37,155 nucleotides of DNA from Nanobdellota archaeon (GTDB lineage Archaea > Nanobdellota > Nanobdellia > Pacearchaeales > GW2011-AR1). Positions 1 to 6,461 of this stretch are shown piece by piece; position 1 is the first letter of the stretch, and the number at the start of each line of letters is the position of its first letter. Under the pieces are notes generated by a model. It ran no database searches, was not told the DNA's origin, and worked only from the letters and a program-made list of their open reading frames with translations. The translations under genes and the position numbers were made by a program. Where the stretch lies: the NCBI GenBank assembly GCA_018816335.1, contig JAHIVP010000033.1, forward strand, positions 1 to 37,155, in the 5' to 3' direction.

Positions 1-475
1 ATTGTTTTGAGAATTTTTGGAATAGATCTGCTTTGTCTGGTTTTTCTGAAGATGAAGTTGCAAAAATTATATCATAGATTCCTTTTAGGTTTGCAGCTTC
101 TAGAATTTGGTGAATGTGTTCTTTTGTGTTTGTTGTTATTAGGGCAAGAGTAAATTTATCTTTTAATTTTATTAAAGTTTTAGCTATGTTTTTGAATACA
201 GTCTCTTGATTGAATTTTATATAATTTATGACATCTTGTTGATACCAATCACGAGCTTGTTTTGTTCTTTGCTTATCTGAGGCATTAGGCATAATTCTTT
301 TCATGATTTCATTTACACCTTTGAAGTAATCTTTTTTTCCAATCCAATGTTTAAGAGAAGGATCTTTTAGAAGCATTATTGCTCTTTTGAACCATAATTT
401 GTGAGGTTTGATGAATGCTTGGTGTTTTATTAGAAATCCGTCGATGTTTGTTGCTAGTATTGGTTTCTCTACCAT
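1..475 (-). CDS. HAD-like hydrolase family protein, C-terminus cut by window edge
   Basis: An open frame of 158 codons starts at the ATG at 475 and runs off the window, so the stop is not seen. The order of motifs fits the haloacid dehalogenase superfamily: near the N-terminus ATNIDGFLI (motif I position), about residue 95-100 LALITTN (motif II, Thr), then EKPDKADLF (motif III-like Lys). The usual first Asp of DxDGT, the nucleophile, is Asn10 here, while Asp12 is kept. This could be a non-phosphatase HAD relative or an inactive form. Superfamily assignment is moderately sure; substrate unknown. Confidence 0.6.
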   Translation of the reverse strand, partial: MVEKPILATNIDGFLIKHQAFIKPHKLWFKRAIMLLKDPSLKHWIGKKDYFKGVNEIMKRIMPNASDKQRTKQARDWYQQDVINYIKFNQETVFKNIAKTLIKLKDKFTLALITTNTKEHIHQILEAANLKGIYDIIFATSSSEKPDKADLFQKFSKQ

Positions 476-530
476 TATACTATGGTAAATATTTTAAACT
501 ATATAATTCTTGTGAGGTTATGGAATTTGT

Positions 531-602
531 CTTTTTGGGATTATCCCTCCCGACCCACCCTAAAACTCCTTCGGAATTTGTTATATTGTGAATCCCAAAA
601 AG
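531..602. repeat. C-loop stem-loop element 1 (G4-type hairpin)
   Basis: A perfect 12-bp inverted repeat, CTTTTTGGGATT at 531-542 and AATCCCAAAAAG at 591-602, encloses 48 nt. The loop begins with four C-tracts (545-560: CCC T CCC GA CCC A CCC), so the - strand has a canonical G-quadruplex motif. It sits just upstream of taw3, with its right arm ending 12 nt before the chosen ATG. Confidence 0.8.
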
Positions 603-614
603 TTTAATATAAAA

Positions 615-1325
615 ATGAACTTTCAAAACGAAAAAAAGCAAACATTAGAAAAGAAAGATAAATCAACTATTGGAGAGATTGATAAGAAAATTGTTGGATT
701 ATGTGATAAGATTAATTCTTTAGATGATTATTATACAACTTCGAGTTGTGCTGGAAGGGTTAAGTTGGTTAGGGAGACTGGAAAGAAAGAACCTGATTTG
801 TTTGTTTGGGTTAGTCATGAGGTGATTAGTTTTGATGAGTTGAAGGGGGAGTTGGATAGAATTTTGAATGAACAATCTCCTTCTGAAAATTTGGTTCAAT
901 ATGATAATTCCCTTTCACAAAAACAATCTCCTACAATAAACCCGCCCTCCCACCCTTTATTAGGAGATTGTTATTCCTCCACCAAATTAATAAATAAATC
1001 TTCTGTTAATTCCAATAAGAAAATTTATTTCAAACAAGAACCATGTATACTTCATGTTGCTTGTAAGAATTTTGATTCAGCAATGGATTTGTTGAAGAAG
1101 GCTCAGTTATCTGGTTGGAAAAGAAGTGGTTTGATAGACAATGGGAAGTTTGTTTTAGAGCTTTTGTCTACGGAAAAAATGGAATTGCCAATTATAAAAG
1201 ATGGAAAGATTTTAGTTGATGATGATTATTTGAAGTTGATTGTTGATGAGGCTAATGATAGGGTGGGGAGGGTGTGGGGGAAGATTCAGAGGTTGGAAAC
1301 ATTAATAAGTAGGATTTCTAGTTAA
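615..1325 (+). CDS. taw3: tRNA wybutosine-synthesis methyltransferase Taw3/TYW3, with in-frame hairpin insertion
   Basis: Taw3/TYW3 makes an N4-methylation step in wyosine-derivative synthesis at G37 of tRNA-Phe. Family signatures are visible: INSLDDYYTTSSCAGR near the N-terminus, FVWVSHE, then FKQEPCILHVACK, GWKRSGLI, and a TEKMELPI...ILVDDDYL segment followed by a C-terminal helix. ATG 615 is preferred over the in-frame GTG at 588 because the latter lies inside hairpin element 1. Between DRILNE and IYFKQEP there are about 45 residues not expected in the family, rich in S/N/P/Q, encoded by hairpin element 2. The 3' end is very G-rich (1261-1280). The next gene starts 4 nt downstream, suggesting co-transcription. 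Confidence 0.88.
   Translation: MNFQNEKKQTLEKKDKSTIGEIDKKIVGLCDKINSLDDYYTTSSCAGRVKLVRETGKKEPDLFVWVSHEVISFDELKGELDRILNEQSPSENLVQYDNSLSQKQSPTINPPSHPLLGDCYSSTKLINKSSVNSNKKIYFKQEPCILHVACKNFDSAMDLLKKAQLSGWKRSGLIDNGKFVLELLSTEKMELPIIKDGKILVDDDYLKLIVDEANDRVGRVWGKIQRLETLISRISS
922..972. repeat. C-loop stem-loop element 2, inside taw3 coding sequence
   Basis: Arms 922-933 (AACAATCTCCTA) and 961-972 (TAGGAGATTGTT) are perfectly complementary. They are followed inward by a CA bulge (934-935), ATAAA/TTTAT (936-940 with 956-960), and a 15-nt loop CCCGCCCTCCCACCC (941-955). This is the full family architecture, read in frame as part of Taw3. Flanking AAATTTGGT (about 905-914) and ACCAAATTA (about 980-989) add an outer inverted repeat. 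Confidence 0.9.
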
Positions 1326-1329
1326 ATTC

Positions 1330-1938
1330 ATGGTAAAAATTGTTAATGGAAGAAAGAAATATGGGCCTCTTGATTTAGTAGCTCCTGTAGTTTATCATGC
1401 TTTGAATGAATGTTATCATATGTCTTATAATGGAACTGATAAATTAAAAGGATTAGATAAAGGAGTTGTTCTTTTTCCTAATCATCAGAGTGGGATGGAT
1501 ATTATTGTTGAAGGAGTTTTAGTAAATAGATTTTTAGGTAGAGATGGATATTATTTGATGAAAAAATCTCTTCCAAGATGGTTAGAAATTATTGGTGGAA
1601 TTCCTACTACTCGAGGAGAAGGAGGAGTATCAGCTGTTAGAAATGCATATTCTAGAACTCAAGAAGCTTTAAGAGAAGGGAATGTTGTTGTGACTCATAT
1701 TCAAAAAACAAGAAGTGTTGGGGAATTTGATGTTTCAAGCGCTGGATCTCAATTGAGAAAATTTCTTAGAATTCAAGGAGAATTAGGAGTTGAAGTTCCT
1801 TTTGTACCTTTGGAGATTGAGTATGAGGGATTTAGTTTGGGGTCTGAAATATCTGTAAATGTTAGAGATCCAATTGTTACAGAGAATCTTGTAGATTTAG
1901 AAGCTCATTTGAGAAGTGAAGTTGGAGTTTTTGTTTGA
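1330..1938 (+). CDS. PlsC-like lysophospholipid acyltransferase family protein
   Basis: A 202-residue protein with the NHxxxxD acyltransferase motif (NHQSGMD, about residues 51-57) following GVVLFPN, as in 1-acyl-glycerol-3-phosphate acyltransferases. The second block, MKKSLPRWLEIIGGIPTTRG, resembles the family's motif II region. The later EG(T/S)RS block is not clear: VVTHIQKTRSVGEF stands in its place, so activity is uncertain. It starts 4 nt after taw3 stops and precedes a DedA gene. Acyl-ester transferases are unexpected in an archaeon with isoprenoid ether lipids; transfer from bacteria or an altered substrate are both possible. Confidence 0.75.
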   Translation: MVKIVNGRKKYGPLDLVAPVVYHALNECYHMSYNGTDKLKGLDKGVVLFPNHQSGMDIIVEGVLVNRFLGRDGYYLMKKSLPRWLEIIGGIPTTRGEGGVSAVRNAYSRTQEALREGNVVVTHIQKTRSVGEFDVSSAGSQLRKFLRIQGELGVEVPFVPLEIEYEGFSLGSEISVNVRDPIVTENLVDLEAHLRSEVGVFV

Positions 1939-1953
1939 TTAGTTAGCTTTAAA

Positions 1954-1970
1954 AAGAATTTTTAATTCTT
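1954..1970. other. Small hairpin in the acyltransferase-dedA gap
   Basis: AAGAATT-TTT-AATTCTT forms a 7-bp stem with a 3-nt loop between the two genes, followed by a purine-rich AGAGGAA stretch about 6 nt before the dedA ATG that could serve as a weak ribosome binding site. No obvious TATA element lies in this 51-nt gap, so the two genes may share a transcript. Confidence 0.4.
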
Positions 1971-1989
1971 AATTAAAAGAGGAATAAAT

Positions 1990-2613
1990 ATGTTTGTACA
2001 AAATTTTATAGAACATTTTACGTATGTTGCTATTGTGTTAAGTCAGACAATTAATTCTGTTGGGATTCCGCTTCCTGAGGAAAGTGTTTTGCTGATTACA
2101 GGTTATTTAACTGCGACTGGTTTGCTTAAGATTTTTCCTGCTTTGTTTTTTTCTATTTTAGCTGTTTTTCTTGGAGATAATGTTGGTTATTGGACAGGAA
2201 GAGTAGTTGGATGTTATGTTATGCCAAAAGCTGAGAAGAAGATGGGGATGGGGGGATTTGTTAAGTGGCTTCAAAGATATATGGCAAATCATGAAGGTAA
2301 GACTGTTTTCTTTTCTAGGTTTGTTCCTGCGTTGAGAATGTATGTTCCGTTAACTGCTGGATGTATGAAAATGAAGTATTGGAAGTTTTTTATTTTAGAA
2401 TTAATTGGAGCATTGATTTGGGTTCCTTTTATATTTTGGTTAGGGTATCATTTTTCTGATAATATTTCTTATTGGTTAGAAGGATTTGGATTATGGAGAC
2501 ATATTTTAGCTATTGGTTTGATACTTATTGTTTTGCCTATTGTTGTTTTTATACTTTTTAATAAATATTGGAAGAAATATTTGAGAAGGTTTATGAATAG
2601 GCATTATGATTAG
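1990..2613 (+). CDS. DedA/SNARE-associated (VTT) family membrane protein
   Basis: A 207-residue integral membrane protein. Family marks are the N-terminal re-entrant segment with SVGIPLPEESVLLITGYL, an acidic GDNVGYWTGR block, and the FFSRFVPALRMYVPLTAG signature (F-x-R-x-x-P-x-x-R-x-x-x-P-x-x-AG), then three hydrophobic helices and a basic C-tail. DedA proteins support envelope homeostasis and phospholipid or carrier-lipid scrambling/flipping. Its place after a PlsC-like acyltransferase points to a shared lipid function, which is inference. Confidence 0.88.
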   Translation: MFVQNFIEHFTYVAIVLSQTINSVGIPLPEESVLLITGYLTATGLLKIFPALFFSILAVFLGDNVGYWTGRVVGCYVMPKAEKKMGMGGFVKWLQRYMANHEGKTVFFSRFVPALRMYVPLTAGCMKMKYWKFFILELIGALIWVPFIFWLGYHFSDNISYWLEGFGLWRHILAIGLILIVLPIVVFILFNKYWKKYLRRFMNRHYD

Positions 2614-2662
2614 TTTTTAATTGATATAATCTTTAAGGTTTTTGGTTGTTTTTTTTTGAAGT

Positions 2663-2735
2663 GATTTCACTAAGCCCACCACCAACCCCCTTTTTTTCCC
2701 ACCCTCCCGATTAGTTGGATAAATTAAGTGAAATC
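2663..2735. repeat. C-loop stem-loop element 3
   Basis: Arms GATTTCACT (2663-2671) and AGTGAAATC (2727-2735) pair over 9 bp. The loop is long and contains C-tracts at about 2675, 2686-2690, 2698-2700, 2702-2704 and 2706-2708; the last four satisfy a G-quadruplex motif on the - strand. It lies between dedA and the ftsZ promoter. Confidence 0.7.
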
Positions 2736-2815
2736 CCTTTCAATTAATATTTTTATATTATATTTTGTTAGTTCACTGTTTTAATGATAAGTGTAATGTA
2801 GTATTCTAGTGCAAT

Positions 2816-2827
2816 AAAGTATATATA
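2816..2827 (+). promoter_or_regulatory. ftsZ TATA element
   Basis: AAAGTATATATA matches an archaeal TATA box. If transcription starts about 25 nt downstream, ftsZ has a leader near 95-100 nt, long for an archaeal gene. The identical 12-mer lies ahead of the minD operon on the other strand (33537-33548), at a similar distance from its start codon. Confidence 0.6.
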
Positions 2828-2927
2828 CAACTTTTTTCTTGTATGATTAATACTTAAAGAAATTTGTTCACAGAATTTCTAATTTCCTTTTGAAAAAGAG
2901 AGGAATTAGTATATTCAAAAAGAAATG

Positions 2928-2936
2928 AAAGGAGGT
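2928..2936 (+). promoter_or_regulatory. Shine-Dalgarno site of ftsZ
   Basis: AAAGGAGGT is complementary to the anti-Shine-Dalgarno end of 16S rRNA and sits 10 nt before the ATG at 2947. It is the strongest ribosome binding site seen in the window and rules out the out-of-frame ATG at 2937. Confidence 0.75.
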
Positions 2937-2946
2937 ATGTATATAT

Positions 2947-4035
2947 ATGGTTTTAGATTTTGCAAAAGAAGCAATTGAGAACGCTGCGACTCATAGTATT
3001 AATTTTGATGAATTGAAAGCTGGGAAAGCTAACATTAAAGTTTTTGGTGTTGGAGGTGGAGGAGCTAATGCTGTGACTTGGCTTTTTAATAAAGGAGTAA
3101 ATGGTGCTTCAGTTTATGCTGCAAATACAGATGCTTTGCATTTGAGTATTTCTAAAGCAGATGAGAAAATTCTTATTGGTAAGGAATTAACTCGAGGGTT
3201 AGGAGCTGGTGGTTGGCCTGCTAAAGGAAAAGAAGCTGCAAAGGAATCTGTTTCAGAGATTAAGAAAGCAGTTTCAGGAGCAGATATGGTTTTTATTGTG
3301 GCAGGAATGGGTGGTGGAACAGGAACTGGAGCTGCACCTGTTTTTGGACAAATGGCTAAAGAGTCTGGGTCAGTTGTTATTGGTATTGTATTTATGCCGT
3401 TTGACTGTGAAAAAGCAAGGATTGATAAAGCAGAGTTTGGATTGCAAGAGTTAAGAGAAGTTACTGATACAACTATTGTTATTGATAATAATAGACTTGT
3501 TGATATTGCTGGAAATTTACCTATGGAGCAGGCTTTTGCTGTTGCTAATGAATTGGTTAGTACAATGATAAAAGGAATTGTGGAAACAATTACCTTGCCT
3601 TCATTGATTAATCTTGATTATGCAGATGTGTCTTCGATTATGAAAAATGGAGATGTAGCTGTTATTGGTATAGGTGAGGCTGACACTCAAAATAGAGTAG
3701 AAGAAGCTGTTAAACAAGCTTTGACTCATCCTTTGTTAGATGTTGATTATAGAGGTGCTACAGGTGCTTTGATACACATTACAGGTGGTCCAGATATGAA
3801 GCTAGAGGAGTTTTCAGGTATTGGTCATTTAGTTACAGAATCTTTAAGTCCAGATGCTCAAGTAATTATTGGAGCTAGGATAAATAAAGAATTTGAAGGA
3901 AAAGTTAGAGTTATAACTATTATGACTGGTGTGAAGAGTCCTTATGTTTTAGGTAAGCCTAGAGAGCGTGATATGGAGACTAGTAGGCATTTAAAAAGTG
4001 AGATGTCTGACTTAGGAATAGAGTTTATGAATTAG
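2947..4035 (+). CDS. ftsZ: Cell division GTPase FtsZ
   Basis: A tubulin-family GTPase that polymerises into the division ring. The nucleotide-binding glycines are clear: IKVFGVGGGGANAV (residues 30-43), the T4/G-box GGGTGTG at 122-128, and a polymerisation-loop sequence around NLDYADV. The 362-residue length fits archaeal FtsZ. The sequence ends soon after the GTPase/C-terminal core (VRVITIMTGV) with a short tail and no obvious conserved C-terminal peptide. Expression is probably from its own TATA box with a long leader and strong Shine-Dalgarno site. It stands alone, unlike bacterial dcw clusters. Confidence 0.97.
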   Translation: MVLDFAKEAIENAATHSINFDELKAGKANIKVFGVGGGGANAVTWLFNKGVNGASVYAANTDALHLSISKADEKILIGKELTRGLGAGGWPAKGKEAAKESVSEIKKAVSGADMVFIVAGMGGGTGTGAAPVFGQMAKESGSVVIGIVFMPFDCEKARIDKAEFGLQELREVTDTTIVIDNNRLVDIAGNLPMEQAFAVANELVSTMIKGIVETITLPSLINLDYADVSSIMKNGDVAVIGIGEADTQNRVEEAVKQALTHPLLDVDYRGATGALIHITGGPDMKLEEFSGIGHLVTESLSPDAQVIIGARINKEFEGKVRVITIMTGVKSPYVLGKPRERDMETSRHLKSEMSDLGIEFMN

Positions 4036-4079
4036 TAATTTATTTATTTTATTTATTTTTATTTAGAAGGTGGGGGATT

Positions 4080-4125
4080 TTTCATTCTATAATAAACCCC
4101 CTTTTTCTTTATTATTGAGTAAAAT
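4080..4125. repeat. Degenerate C-loop stem-loop element 4, downstream of ftsZ
   Basis: AATAAA (4091-4096) and TTTATT (4108-4113) flank a loop with one C5 tract and T-runs; outer arms TTTTTCATTC and GAGTAAAAT pair only partly. The inner stem and position match the family, but the four C-tract loop has decayed. It might also help end the ftsZ transcript. Confidence 0.5.
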
Positions 4126-4187
4126 TAATTGAATTAAATAGAAAAGTTATTGATGGAGGTTTTCTAAGTTGATTTGTTTTGTCGATG

Positions 4188-4226
4188 GGAAGGGGTTGGT
4201 AATAAGGGGTGGTGGGGTGGTGGGTT
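4188..4226 (+). other. G-rich tract upstream of small gene
   Basis: The + strand has repeated G-runs (GGGAAGGGGTTGG, then GGGGTGGTGGGGTGGTGGG at 4206-4224) meeting a G-quadruplex pattern without flanking inverted repeats. It lies about 50 nt before the start at 4273. It is opposite in strand sense to the C-loop hairpins. Confidence 0.6.
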
Positions 4227-4272
4227 TTTATTTTTTAGTTAAGTTTTTATATTGTATTTCTTGGAGTTTTTT

Positions 4273-4590
4273 ATGAGTAGAAAGAAATTAGAAATAAAAA
4301 AATTAGAATTAACAAGAATGAGAGAAAAGTTAACAAGTAGATTAACAAATCAAATGTTAGTTTCTAGAGGAGGTGATAAATTTTTTGTTCCTGAGGTGGA
4401 TATTTCTTTTGTTCCTCAAGATGATGGAAGATATTCAGAACATTTAGTTGTTAAGACAACTGGTTCAAATTCTGTTTGTTATTATTTTCCTGAGAAATGT
4501 GGCTATAGAAATGTTAATGTTTTAAGAAGAGGAATTTTGAGATGTTTGAGATGTTTGGATTTTGATATTAGTATTACTTGTTTTAAATAG
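4273..4590 (+). CDS. Hypothetical basic protein, 105 aa
   Basis: No family recognised. The N-terminal third is a basic helix (SRKKLEIKKLELTRMREKL), followed by a beta-rich, Tyr- and Cys-containing part (PEVDISFVPQDDGRYSEHLVV; four Cys overall). ATG 4273 is preferred over TTG 4252 because the extra residues are hydrophobic and unrelated to the start of the helix. Its stop overlaps the end of the convergent nitroreductase gene by 8 nt. Coding character (codon use like its neighbours, long frame after a promoter-like AT stretch) makes it a likely gene. Confidence 0.6.
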   Translation: MSRKKLEIKKLELTRMREKLTSRLTNQMLVSRGGDKFFVPEVDISFVPQDDGRYSEHLVVKTTGSNSVCYYFPEKCGYRNVNVLRRGILRCLRCLDFDISITCFK

Positions 4591-5143
4591 CTTCAACTTT
4601 TTTTGTAGGAACCATGTATTTTTCTTTCCAAGTGTTGAAGTACATTCTTGTATCAAGTCTTGGTTTAAGTCTTTGTTTTGAGTTACCAAATTCATATCCT
4701 ATTGGAAAAAAAGCTTCTATAAATAAATCATCTGGAATTGTTAAGATATCTTTTACTTGGTGGTCTACAAAATCTCCTATCCAACATGTTGCTAATCCTT
4801 GTTCTGTTATTTTCAAGAGAAAGTTTTCAATTGCTGCTCCTGATTGTTGTCTTGCATATCTTGTTCCACGTTCATCATAAGCTCTAACTAGTTGAGAGTC
4901 ATCTGATACAGCTACAACAACATAATGGCATTGGGATATAAAATCTTGTTGAGCAGCTTCTGCTAATAGTTGAATTTTTTCAGGGTCATCTACTAAAATA
5001 AATTTTAGGTTTGGAATGTTTCCTGCTAGAGGTGCTTTGATTGCTGCGTCTATTGCTTCTACAATTTTTTTCCAGTTAGGTTTTTTTGTAGTTTTGAATT
5101 TTCTTATACTCTTTCTTGTATCTATTGTTTTGTCTAAGTTCAT
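4583..5143 (-). CDS. Nitroreductase-family FMN oxidoreductase
   Basis: A 186-residue single-domain protein of the nitroreductase fold. Typical signatures are DTRKSIRKF at the N-terminus (FMN phosphate/ribityl contact), AAIKAPLAGNIPNLKFILV, the AAIENFLLKITEQGLATCWIGDF block, and a C-terminal FPIGYE. Such enzymes use FMN with NAD(P)H to reduce nitro compounds, quinones or flavins; the natural substrate is unknown. Upstream, hairpin element 5 separates it from the divergently oriented tRNA-Asn. Confidence 0.9.
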   Translation of the reverse strand: MNLDKTIDTRKSIRKFKTTKKPNWKKIVEAIDAAIKAPLAGNIPNLKFILVDDPEKIQLLAEAAQQDFISQCHYVVVAVSDDSQLVRAYDERGTRYARQQSGAAIENFLLKITEQGLATCWIGDFVDHQVKDILTIPDDLFIEAFFPIGYEFGNSKQRLKPRLDTRMYFNTWKEKYMVPTKKVEAI

Positions 5144-5210
5144 GTTAGAATTAGGATATTTGTATATAAAAATGTTTTTGAAGTTGGAATTATCTACTTG
5201 TTTTCTCTAA

Positions 5211-5263
5211 ATTTTACTTCATATAATAAACCCTCCCACCCACCCTTTATTATGAAGTAAAAT
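5211..5263. repeat. C-loop stem-loop element 5, archetype
   Basis: The cleanest copy. Outer arms 5211-5222 (ATTTTACTTCAT) and 5252-5263 (ATGAAGTAAAAT) pair over 12 bp; AT bulge at 5223-5224; AATAAA (5225-5230) pairs with TTTATT (5246-5251); loop CCCTCCCACCCACCC at 5231-5245. It lies between divergent transcription units (nitroreductase and tRNA-Asn), so it cannot be a terminator for either. Confidence 0.95.
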
Positions 5264-5308
5264 TATGAATGATAACTTTTAAAAAGCATTTGAATTTAAT
5301 GTATTCAT

Positions 5309-5440
5309 GCCTCGGTAGCTCAGACTTTTCTTAAAAAATTAAGAAAGGAGCAATAGGTAGAGCAACTGACTGTTATATTGTCTACTTTTGGTAGGCTTAC
5401 TGAAATCAGTAGGTCAAAGGTTCGAGTCCTTTCCGAGGCG
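5309..5440 (+). tRNA. tRNA-Asn(GTT) with two introns
   Basis: Acceptor arms GCCTCGG (5309-5315) and CCGAGGC (5433-5439) with discriminator G5440, T-arm AAAGG-TTCGAGT-CCTTT and anticodon stem ACTGA/TCAGT define the tRNA. Anticodon GTT is at 5372-5374. Intron 1, proposed 5324-5353 (30 nt), splits the D-loop after G15. Removing it gives D-loop AGTAGGTA. Intron 2, proposed 5376-5404 (29 nt), is at the canonical 37/38 site. The spliced product is 73 nt, the expected size. Intron 1 contains a 10-bp hairpin (5325-5334 with 5339-5348) and a GAGC copy (5348-5351) that can pair with the D-stem GCTC. No CCA is encoded. Confidence 0.9.
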
Positions 5441-5441
5441 T

Positions 5442-5936
5442 TCATAATCCTTTATCTAATAGTTTTGATTCTTTTCTTCTTCTTTCTAGAAATTGATAGA
5501 CATTTGATTGTTTTGAACCTTTGATAAGTTTTGTTAGAGCATCTATAACTATTGGAACATCTTCAACATCTCCGAGGATTGCAACATTATTGTCTCGTAG
5601 TTTTATTTCGCAGTTTGATATGTTTTGGAGAAGTGCTAGTGTTCTTCCTTGAGTTCCTATGATTCTACTTCTGACTTCTTCCATGTTTCTTCTTTTTGAA
5701 ATGTCTTTAATATCTATTATTTCAAACATATAATTTTCATCTGTTAGTAATAGTGTGTTTTCAAAATCAAAATCATATTCAATAGCAGTGATGATTTTTT
5801 CTCCAAAGTATTCAGCTTCTGCATCACCGTTTATTTTAATTGAGTCTTTTAATAGAACTATTTTTATTTTCAGTTTATTTTCTAATTTTTTCTTGTACTT
5901 TAGAATTTTTTTTGGGTTTATGTTTATTGAGAGCAT
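5442..5936 (-). CDS. KH-domain RNA-binding protein, Dim2/Pno1 (Krr1) type
   Basis: A 164-residue protein with two KH-like halves; the second contains EVRSRIIGTQGRTLALLQNISNCEIKL, whose IIGxxGRT loop is the RNA-binding GxxG motif. This matches archaeal Dim2/Pno1-like proteins that bind the 3' end of 16S rRNA during small-subunit maturation. It is shorter than many homologues, ending soon after RRRKESKLLDKGL. It follows aIF1A on the same strand, a neighbourhood often conserved in archaea, and its stop codon abuts the 3' end of tRNA-Asn (1 nt gap). Confidence 0.85.
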   Translation of the reverse strand: MLSININPKKILKYKKKLENKLKIKIVLLKDSIKINGDAEAEYFGEKIITAIEYDFDFENTLLLTDENYMFEIIDIKDISKRRNMEEVRSRIIGTQGRTLALLQNISNCEIKLRDNNVAILGDVEDVPIVIDALTKLIKGSKQSNVYQFLERRRKESKLLDKGL

Positions 5937-5944
5937 TTTAATTT

Positions 5945-6010
5945 TAATTTTAATACCTTATATCCAACCCAAAACCCTCCCACCCTTGAAAAATTAAGGT
6001 ATTAAAATTA
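5945..6010. repeat. C-loop stem-loop element 6
   Basis: Perfect 16-bp arms TAATTTTAATACCTTA (5945-5960) and its complement (5995-6010) enclose 34 nt with CCC AAAA CCC T CCC A CCC. It separates aIF1A from the KH gene on the - strand. The stem shares its TAATTTTAATACCT arm with element 15. Confidence 0.9.
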
Positions 6011-6026
6011 GTTTGGTATTTAATTA

Positions 6027-6380
6027 TCAGAGATCCTCGTCAAGTTTATCTAAAAAACCTCGTTTTCTTAACCATTGAACAGCTGTTGGGTTGTATTGAA
6101 ATATTACATTTCCTTTGTCGTTGTCTAGTTCCCATGGTTCAATTAAAACTATGTATCCTTCTCTTACCCATAATTTTCTTCTCAAAGCTCCGGGAATTCT
6201 GCAGTTTCTTTCTTTTCCGTCTGTACATTTTACTAACATTCTTGCTGCTCCGTATCTTTGTAGAATTACTCCTATTAACTGATTGTTTTTTGGAGTTCTT
6301 ACTCTAATTGGGCCTTCGTGTTCTGGTGCTGAAGGTTCTTTGTTTTTCTTTGATTTGTTTTTGAAGCTTTTTGGTTTCAC
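6027..6380 (-). CDS. Translation initiation factor aIF1A
   Basis: A 117-residue S1-like OB-fold factor that binds the A-site region of the small subunit and promotes initiation. It has the expected basic N-terminal tail (KPKSFKNKSKKNK), then QLIGVILQRYGAARMLVKCTDGKERNCRIPGALRRKLWVREGYIVLIEPWE, a textbook aIF1A/eIF1A core, and the C-terminal VQWLRKRGFL helix. Upstream of its start the + strand is G-rich (TGGGTGGTGGTGGAGG, about 6388-6403). It is probably expressed with the downstream KH gene. Confidence 0.96.
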   Translation of the reverse strand: MKPKSFKNKSKKNKEPSAPEHEGPIRVRTPKNNQLIGVILQRYGAARMLVKCTDGKERNCRIPGALRRKLWVREGYIVLIEPWELDNDKGNVIFQYNPTAVQWLRKRGFLDKLDEDL

Positions 6381-6461
6381 TTTATTATGGGTGGTGGTGG
6401 AGGTTTTTAAGTTTATTGAAATTAATAATAACTTTAAATAGTATCATTATGAAGTGGTATC

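Larger units (their letters stand above)
2614..2946. other. Intergenic region dedA-ftsZ: element 3, strong TATA box and ftsZ leader
   Basis: No gene is visible. From 5' to 3' it holds hairpin element 3 (2663-2735), a strong TATA-like box (2816-2827), a leader of about 95 nt, an imperfect inverted repeat around 2879-2909 (TAATTTCC ... GGAATTA), and an AAAGGAGGT Shine-Dalgarno site ending at 2936. Confidence 0.7.

Noticed and set aside
588-614. GTG at 588 as the taw3 start
   Set aside because: It overlaps the right arm of hairpin element 1, and the added residues have no family counterpart; ATG 615 fits the usual Taw3 N-terminus.
2879-2909. Riboswitch in the ftsZ leader
   Set aside because: Only one short imperfect inverted repeat is seen and no known riboswitch core can be recognised.
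5211-5263. C-loop hairpins as intrinsic transcription terminators
   Set aside because: Several copies (5211, 8392, 28183, 34737) lie between divergent genes where nothing needs terminating, two are inside genes, and no consistent T-run follows on one side.
5309-5440. tRNA-Asn as a pseudogene
   Set aside because: After removal of the two proposed introns every stem pairs and the length is the standard 73 nt with correct anticodon and discriminator base.
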